Shown: one piece after another, positions 60,313 to 64,000 of the stretch
How positions within the stretch are numbered: the first letter of the stretch is position 1
Layout: each line of letters opens with the position of its first letter
Assembly (NCBI GenBank): GCA_902363595.1
Contig: CABJAP010000011.1
Coordinates: 62,001-126,000 of the forward strand
DNA from: Clostridia bacterium
GTDB taxonomy: Bacteria; Bacillota; Clostridia; Peptostreptococcales; Anaerovoracaceae
Reading direction: 5' to 3'
DNA: 64,000 nt
The notes under the pieces: generated by a model
Seen by the model: only the letters and a program-made list of their open reading frames with translations
Databases searched by the model: none
Told to the model about the DNA's origin: nothing
Translations under genes and position numbers: made by a program

Positions 60313-61692
60313 TTATTTGTACTTTTCCGCCAGGAGTCTGCCCACATGAACGCCGCTTGCGGATGCCTGGGACAGGGAATGGGTCACGCCGGAGCCGTCC
60401 CCAAGGGCATACATGCCTCTTACCTTAGTCTCCAGATTTTCGTCTACTTCCACCTTGGAGTTATAGAATTTCACTTCCACCCCATAGAGCAAGGTATCCT
60501 CGTTGGCAGTTCCGGGAGCGATCTTATCAAGGGCATAAATCATCTCAATGATATTGTCCAGCTGGCGCTTTGGAATGACCAGGCTCAAATCTCCCGGTGT
60601 AGCCTGGAGCGTGGGCCTTGTAAAGCATTTTTCCATTCTGCGCGTGCTGCTCCTGCGCCCTTTGATCAAATCCCCGAAACGCTGCAGCAATACGCCTCCT
60701 CCCAGCATGTTGGACAGTCTGGCGATGGATTCGCCGTACTCGTTGCTGTCTTTGAAGGGTTCCGTAAACTTGTTGGAAACCAGCAGGGCAAAGTTGGTGT
60801 TTTCTGTCCTTAAGGCCGGATCCGCATAGCTGTGCCCGTTTACGGTGACGATGCCGTTGGTATTCTCCGCAACTACCTCTCCGTAGGGGTTCATGCAGAA
60901 GGTTCTGACCAGGTCGTTATACTTGTCCGTTTTATATACGATTTTGCTTTCGTATACATCGTCGGTGATATGTTTAAAAACTTCCGCCGGCAGTTCAACC
61001 CGCACGCCGATATCCACCCGGTTGCGTTTTTGTCCGATGCCCATCTTATCGCAGATGCTGGAAATCCATTTTGATCCGGAACGGCCGGTGGCCAGTACCA
61101 AATCCTTGCAGGACATGACTTCTCCTCCATCGGTGGTAATTTCAAAAGTTCCGTCATCCTTTTTCACCACATCCTGTATGGTTGTATAGAACATGGTATC
61201 GACTTTACTGCTGCAATAGTCGAAGACCCGGCCCAGAATTTTCACATTGCGGTCTGTCCCCAGATGGCGCACTTTGGCTTGCAGCAGATGAAGATTGTTT
61301 CGCAGGGCCGTTGTCTTCAGCTCAGAGCTGGCAGTGGAATAGAGCTTGGCATCCGCTCCGCCCATGCTACACAGCACATCGTCCACATATTCCATCAGTT
61401 CCAGGGCTTCCTGCGTTCCCACGTAATTATGCAGGTCGCCGCCGAACTGGGTGGTGATATTGTATTTTCCGTCGGAAAGGGTGCCTGCGCCTCCATAGCC
61501 GTTCATGATGTGGCATGGGGTACATTTGAGACACGACTTGGCGCCTTTCTTAATCGGGCACTGGCGTTTTTCCAGGGGCGCCCCCTTGTCAATCATAAGT
61601 ACTTTTGCCTTGTTGTCTCTCTTTGTCAGCTCGTAAGATAAAAATACACCGCTGGCGCCTGCGCCAACAATGATGATGTCATAGTTTTTCAT
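60313..61692 (-). CDS. FAD-dependent oxidoreductase (COG2509-like)
   Basis: The 459-residue protein has the FAD-binding GxGxxG motif DIIIVGAGASGVFLSYEL and a second nucleotide-binding signature LVLATGRSGSKW. A cysteine cluster follows the first helix (C45, C54, C57, C60 in CPIKKGAKSCLKCTPC), then GGAGTLSDGKYN, typical of an uncharacterised dehydrogenase family. The C-terminus GMYALGDGSGVTHSLSQASASG binds FAD. It probably oxidises or reduces an organic substrate; none is known. I choose the ATG at 61,692 with GGAGGG six bases upstream. Confidence 0.88.
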   Translation of the reverse strand: MKNYDIIIVGAGASGVFLSYELTKRDNKAKVLMIDKGAPLEKRQCPIKKGAKSCLKCTPCHIMNGYGGAGTLSDGKYNITTQFGGDLHNYVGTQEALELMEYVDDVLCSMGGADAKLYSTASSELKTTALRNNLHLLQAKVRHLGTDRNVKILGRVFDYCSSKVDTMFYTTIQDVVKKDDGTFEITTDGGEVMSCKDLVLATGRSGSKWISSICDKMGIGQKRNRVDIGVRVELPAEVFKHITDDVYESKIVYKTDKYNDLVRTFCMNPYGEVVAENTNGIVTVNGHSYADPALRTENTNFALLVSNKFTEPFKDSNEYGESIARLSNMLGGGVLLQRFGDLIKGRRSSTRRMEKCFTRPTLQATPGDLSLVIPKRQLDNIIEMIYALDKIAPGTANEDTLLYGVEVKFYNSKVEVDENLETKVRGMYALGDGSGVTHSLSQASASGVHVGRLLAEKYK

Positions 61693-61787
61693 TTCATTCC
61701 CTCCAGAATGGCTTTTACTTCTACTCAATTCTTATATTTTATGCTGTTTTGTTCCTTTTGTAAAGTGTTGGACGAGGTTAAATCATT

Positions 61788-61837
61788 CCAAAAAACAAGG
61801 CTGCTGCATGAAAAGCGATTTGCTTCATACAGCAGCC
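61788..61837 (-). terminator. terminator of the L,D-transpeptidase gene
   Basis: GGCTGCTGCATGAA (61799-61812) and TTCATACAGCAGCC (61824-61837) pair with one G-U; on the minus strand the stem is followed by TTGTTTTTTGG. It lies 33 bases after the stop codon. Confidence 0.85.
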
Positions 61838-61869
61838 CCTTTTGGGGTTCCGTTCATATTTAAGCCCAA

Positions 61870-63141
61870 CTATTTTTTCTTCTTTTTGATGTTGGGGTCG
61901 GTCGGGTCGTATTTCTGGCCGGCCTTAATTTTTTTAACTTTCGGCTTATCGAATGGTCCTGCTGACTTTCCGTCGTAAATGGTCACCTTGGTTTTCTGAT
62001 ACCTGGCAATATCGTAGATAATCTTAGCGTTGGCTGTCTGCAGACGGATGCATCCGTGAGAAGCGGCTTTACCCAGATTATTGTAAGCAGAAGATGTCAG
62101 GGTGCGATTATTCTTCTGATTGTAATTGACAGAATGGAACAGGTAGCCTCCTGTAATTCTGGAACAGTACTGGCCGTAGCAATAACCGCCCATCGTCGGT
62201 CCGCCCAGCTTTGCCCAGCGGTACGTTCTGTTCTTGGTGAGGTAATAGGTTCCCTTGACAGTAGGCGTCTTGGATTTACCCACGGAACAGGCCATGGCCT
62301 TCACCGGAATCGTAAAACCCCGCTTACCGTCTTTCGCGTAAAGAGTCACACAATTCTTTTTACGGTTCACCTTGATAAGAATGTCTTTTTTCTTCCACTT
62401 GTTTCCGAACTTGGCAATCAAATCCTGACAGAGCTTTCCTTTGCTGTCAAAATAGTATTTATATTTTCCAACATAGTTCCAGCCGGTAAGGGCAGTGCCT
62501 TTTTTGAAATAGTAGCGCTTTCCGTTTACCCGTTTCCAGGCCGTGCCTTTATAGACTTTCCCGTTTTTCTGGAAATAGTAGATTTTGCCGTTGTTCATTT
62601 TCCTCACGGAATTCTTATATTTCTGTTTGACTCCGTTTTTATAATAGTAGCTGCCGCTGACTCCGGAGTAAACTTTCCCGGCTTTGTAAAGCTTGTTGTT
62701 CTTTGTTCCGGAAAAAGGCTTGCCATTAACGTACAGCAGGTTGTTGTAGGTACCGTTGGCTAAGGCACCGCTCACATAGTATGCGCTGTTGTAGGTGCCG
62801 GTATAGAGGGCTCCCACTCCGTCAGCGCCGAAACGATACAGCTTACTTGCATAGGTTCCATAAACATTGGGCTGAGGTTTGCCACTGGCATCAAAGAAAT
62901 AAACCTTTCCACTGGAATCATCCTGCATGATCCCCGTCGCAGGGGTATTTTCCCTTTGATAGTAACAACCGTTTTCCCATTTTGGATAGTCCTCTGCCTG
63001 AGCCTGCGCTGCGGCCTGGGATGGCTGATCCGCCGGCTCCGTTTCCGCGTACACATGATTTCCCGCAAACATCCATATCCCCAGCAGTACCGCCAGGGCG
63101 GCCAATCCTACCATCAGCCCCCGAGATCTCGTTGATTGCAT
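61870..63141 (-). CDS. secreted L,D-transpeptidase with cell-wall-binding-like repeats
   Basis: A 423-residue protein: an N-terminal helix or signal peptide (about residues 9-33), a Tyr/Gly-rich repeat region (about 60-250, units like NGKIYYFQKNGKVYKG and GKRYYFKKGTALTGW, resembling choline- or glucan-binding repeats) and a YkuD domain (about 270-400). The catalytic motif is SHGCIRL with C364, and the earlier histidine is in GGYLFHSV. It should form 3-3 cross-links or attach proteins in peptidoglycan. A lysine tail closes the protein. ATG 63,141 follows AAGGAGAAAC. Confidence 0.92.
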   Translation of the reverse strand: MQSTRSRGLMVGLAALAVLLGIWMFAGNHVYAETEPADQPSQAAAQAQAEDYPKWENGCYYQRENTPATGIMQDDSSGKVYFFDASGKPQPNVYGTYASKLYRFGADGVGALYTGTYNSAYYVSGALANGTYNNLLYVNGKPFSGTKNNKLYKAGKVYSGVSGSYYYKNGVKQKYKNSVRKMNNGKIYYFQKNGKVYKGTAWKRVNGKRYYFKKGTALTGWNYVGKYKYYFDSKGKLCQDLIAKFGNKWKKKDILIKVNRKKNCVTLYAKDGKRGFTIPVKAMACSVGKSKTPTVKGTYYLTKNRTYRWAKLGGPTMGGYCYGQYCSRITGGYLFHSVNYNQKNNRTLTSSAYNNLGKAASHGCIRLQTANAKIIYDIARYQKTKVTIYDGKSAGPFDKPKVKKIKAGQKYDPTDPNIKKKKK

Positions 63142-63219
63142 TCTTGTTTCTCCTTCTTGCATAAATATGGGGACCGATTAAAAACCGTCCCCCAGTTCGC
63201 CGTATTCTGTGCGTATGTC

Positions 63220-63471
63220 CTACTCTTCTTCCGTCATCAGCTCGTCGAATACTGCAACTGCCTTTTCGAATTCAGCGTCATTTTCAATATCGATCAGCTC
63301 GAACTCGTCTTCACCGGTTTCCTTATATCCATAGATATACACGTCATCGGAATCATCCTGAGGAATCAGGGCGATATATTCCTTACCCTCTGCTTCGAAA
63401 ACGCCCAGGATCTCGCATTCCAATTCTGTACCATCATCATATTCCAATGTGATGAAATCTGCATCTGACAT
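63220..63471 (-). CDS. DUF1292 family protein
   Basis: An acidic 83-residue protein matching DUF1292 (YrzB family): MSDADFITLEYDDGTELECE then VFEAEGKEYIALIPQDDSDDVYIYGY and DEFELIDIENDAEFEKA. Members are small, widespread in Firmicutes and often near yrrK (ruvX) or uvrC-type genes; function is not known. GGAGGAAACAAAT precedes the ATG at 63,471; the open frame starts five codons earlier with TTG. It lies between the uvrC end and the L,D-transpeptidase gene. Confidence 0.9.
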   Translation of the reverse strand: MSDADFITLEYDDGTELECEILGVFEAEGKEYIALIPQDDSDDVYIYGYKETGEDEFELIDIENDAEFEKAVAVFDELMTEEE

Positions 63472-63537
63472 ATTTGTTTCCTCCAAAAATTTTCTAAATT
63501 TGTACTAATATCATTACTATACCATCATGCCGGGGTT

Positions 63538-64000
63538 TTAGCAATGAAAATATTCTTGAATTTTGATTGCCAGTTTTTCTGTAATTCCTTTTACTTCCTG
63601 CAACTGTTCCTGGGTAGCGCTCTTGATTCGATCCACGCTGCCGAAGTGATCCAGCAGGGCATTTCGCTTTGCCGGGCCGATGCCTTCAATCTCATCGAGA
63701 ACTGATGTCAGCATCCGCTTATTTCGCAGGCCTCTGTGGTATTCGATGGCAAATCGGTGTACCTCTTCCTGTACCGTACCCATATATTTATACAGCAGCG
63801 GATGATCCTTGAGAAGAATCTCTTCCATTCGGCCTTCCTTGAAGAACACTAAGGACCGGGTCCTGTGATGATCGTCCTTTGCCATGCCTGCAACTGCCAG
63901 GTCCAGCTCCAGACCGCGGATCATTTCCAGCGCCGCATTGACATGGCCTTTTCCTCCGTCAATGAGAATGAGATCGGGAAAGACGGAAAAGCCTTCATCC
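63538..64000 (-). CDS. uvrC: excinuclease ABC subunit C, partial (C-terminal part)
   Basis: The last 153 residues of UvrC, cut by the window edge. They hold part of the RNase H-like 5' endonuclease domain (LILIDGGKGHVNAAL, then AKDDHHRTRSLVF) and the paired helix-hairpin-helix region (DEIEGIGPAKRNALLDHFGSVD, KGITEKLAIKIQEYF) that binds DNA. UvrC makes both incisions in nucleotide excision repair. The gene runs leftward and stops 67 bases before the DUF1292 start. Confidence 0.95.
   Translation of the reverse strand, partial: DEGFSVFPDLILIDGGKGHVNAALEMIRGLELDLAVAGMAKDDHHRTRSLVFFKEGRMEEILLKDHPLLYKYMGTVQEEVHRFAIEYHRGLRNKRMLTSVLDEIEGIGPAKRNALLDHFGSVDRIKSATQEQLQEVKGITEKLAIKIQEYFHC

Overview
The window reads as chromosome from an anaerobic, amino-acid-fermenting member of the Clostridia. 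It carries the complete oxidative ornithine pathway (ord, ortA, ortB, oraS, oraE, a reactivase-like gene, orr), which is known from Stickland-type fermenters. Other Firmicute traits are strong AGGAGG ribosome sites, an FMN riboswitch, a Pst/PhoU operon with PhoP-like direct repeats and a cold-shock gene. A family XIII (Anaerovoracaceae) or Peptostreptococcaceae-like host is my guess from gene content, not something proved here. I see no tRNA or rRNA, no insertion sequence with a transposase, no prophage and no CRISPR array.

Layout. 1-1,715: end of an acyl-CoA ligase gene and an E2-like acyltransferase. 1,927-5,003: an FHA-FtsW/RodA fusion with its class B penicillin-binding protein. 5,301-10,276: S4 protein YlmH, a DUF3048 protein, a TSCPD protein, a basic amino acid antiporter and a cation efflux protein. 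10,611-13,381: Rrf2 regulator, metY-type sulfhydrylase and cysK. 13,421-16,209: GDPD phosphodiesterase, endonuclease IV and a DUF2804 protein. 16,212-19,950: riboflavin operon ribD-ribE-ribBA-ribH behind an FMN riboswitch. 20,304-24,325: pstSCAB-phoU. 24,541-28,485: a lipoprotein, a DUF364 protein and moaA-moaC-mogA-MOSC for molybdenum cofactor. 28,616-33,195: MoxR ATPase, DUF58 and transglutaminase genes. 33,385-34,517: a possible structured RNA, a heptad-repeat coiled-coil gene and a 49-residue small gene. 34,791-37,937: two moeA paralogues. 38,050-39,122: a GIY-YIG protein and an amidase. 39,209-47,461: the ornithine operon. 47,868-49,256: its probable sigma-54 activator. 49,368-54,761: a membrane protein, a second ornithine-racemase-like gene and two acyl-CoA ligases. 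54,918-63,471: cold-shock protein, secreted PPC-like protein, redox protein, DUF2238 protein, ABC exporter, FAD oxidoreductase, L,D-transpeptidase and DUF1292 protein. 63,538-64,000: the end of uvrC.

How they work together. L-ornithine would be racemised by Orr, rearranged by OraSE (PLP and adenosylcobalamin), oxidised by Ord and split with CoA by OrtAB to acetyl-CoA and D-alanine. A sigma-54 promoter with GG and GC exactly ten bases apart precedes ord, with two 18-base direct repeats about 110 bases further upstream. The neighbouring PAS-AAA-Fis protein is the obvious activator.

The least explained parts are a 178-base dispersed element present in two copies with a partial third; the orphan block with a 21-bp heptad repeat gene, a 49-residue gene and a structured RNA candidate; a racemase paralogue inside an acyl-CoA ligase operon; an E2-fold protein whose catalytic histidine is replaced by glutamate; and a ten-base G tract inside a possible promoter upstream of the riboflavin leader.
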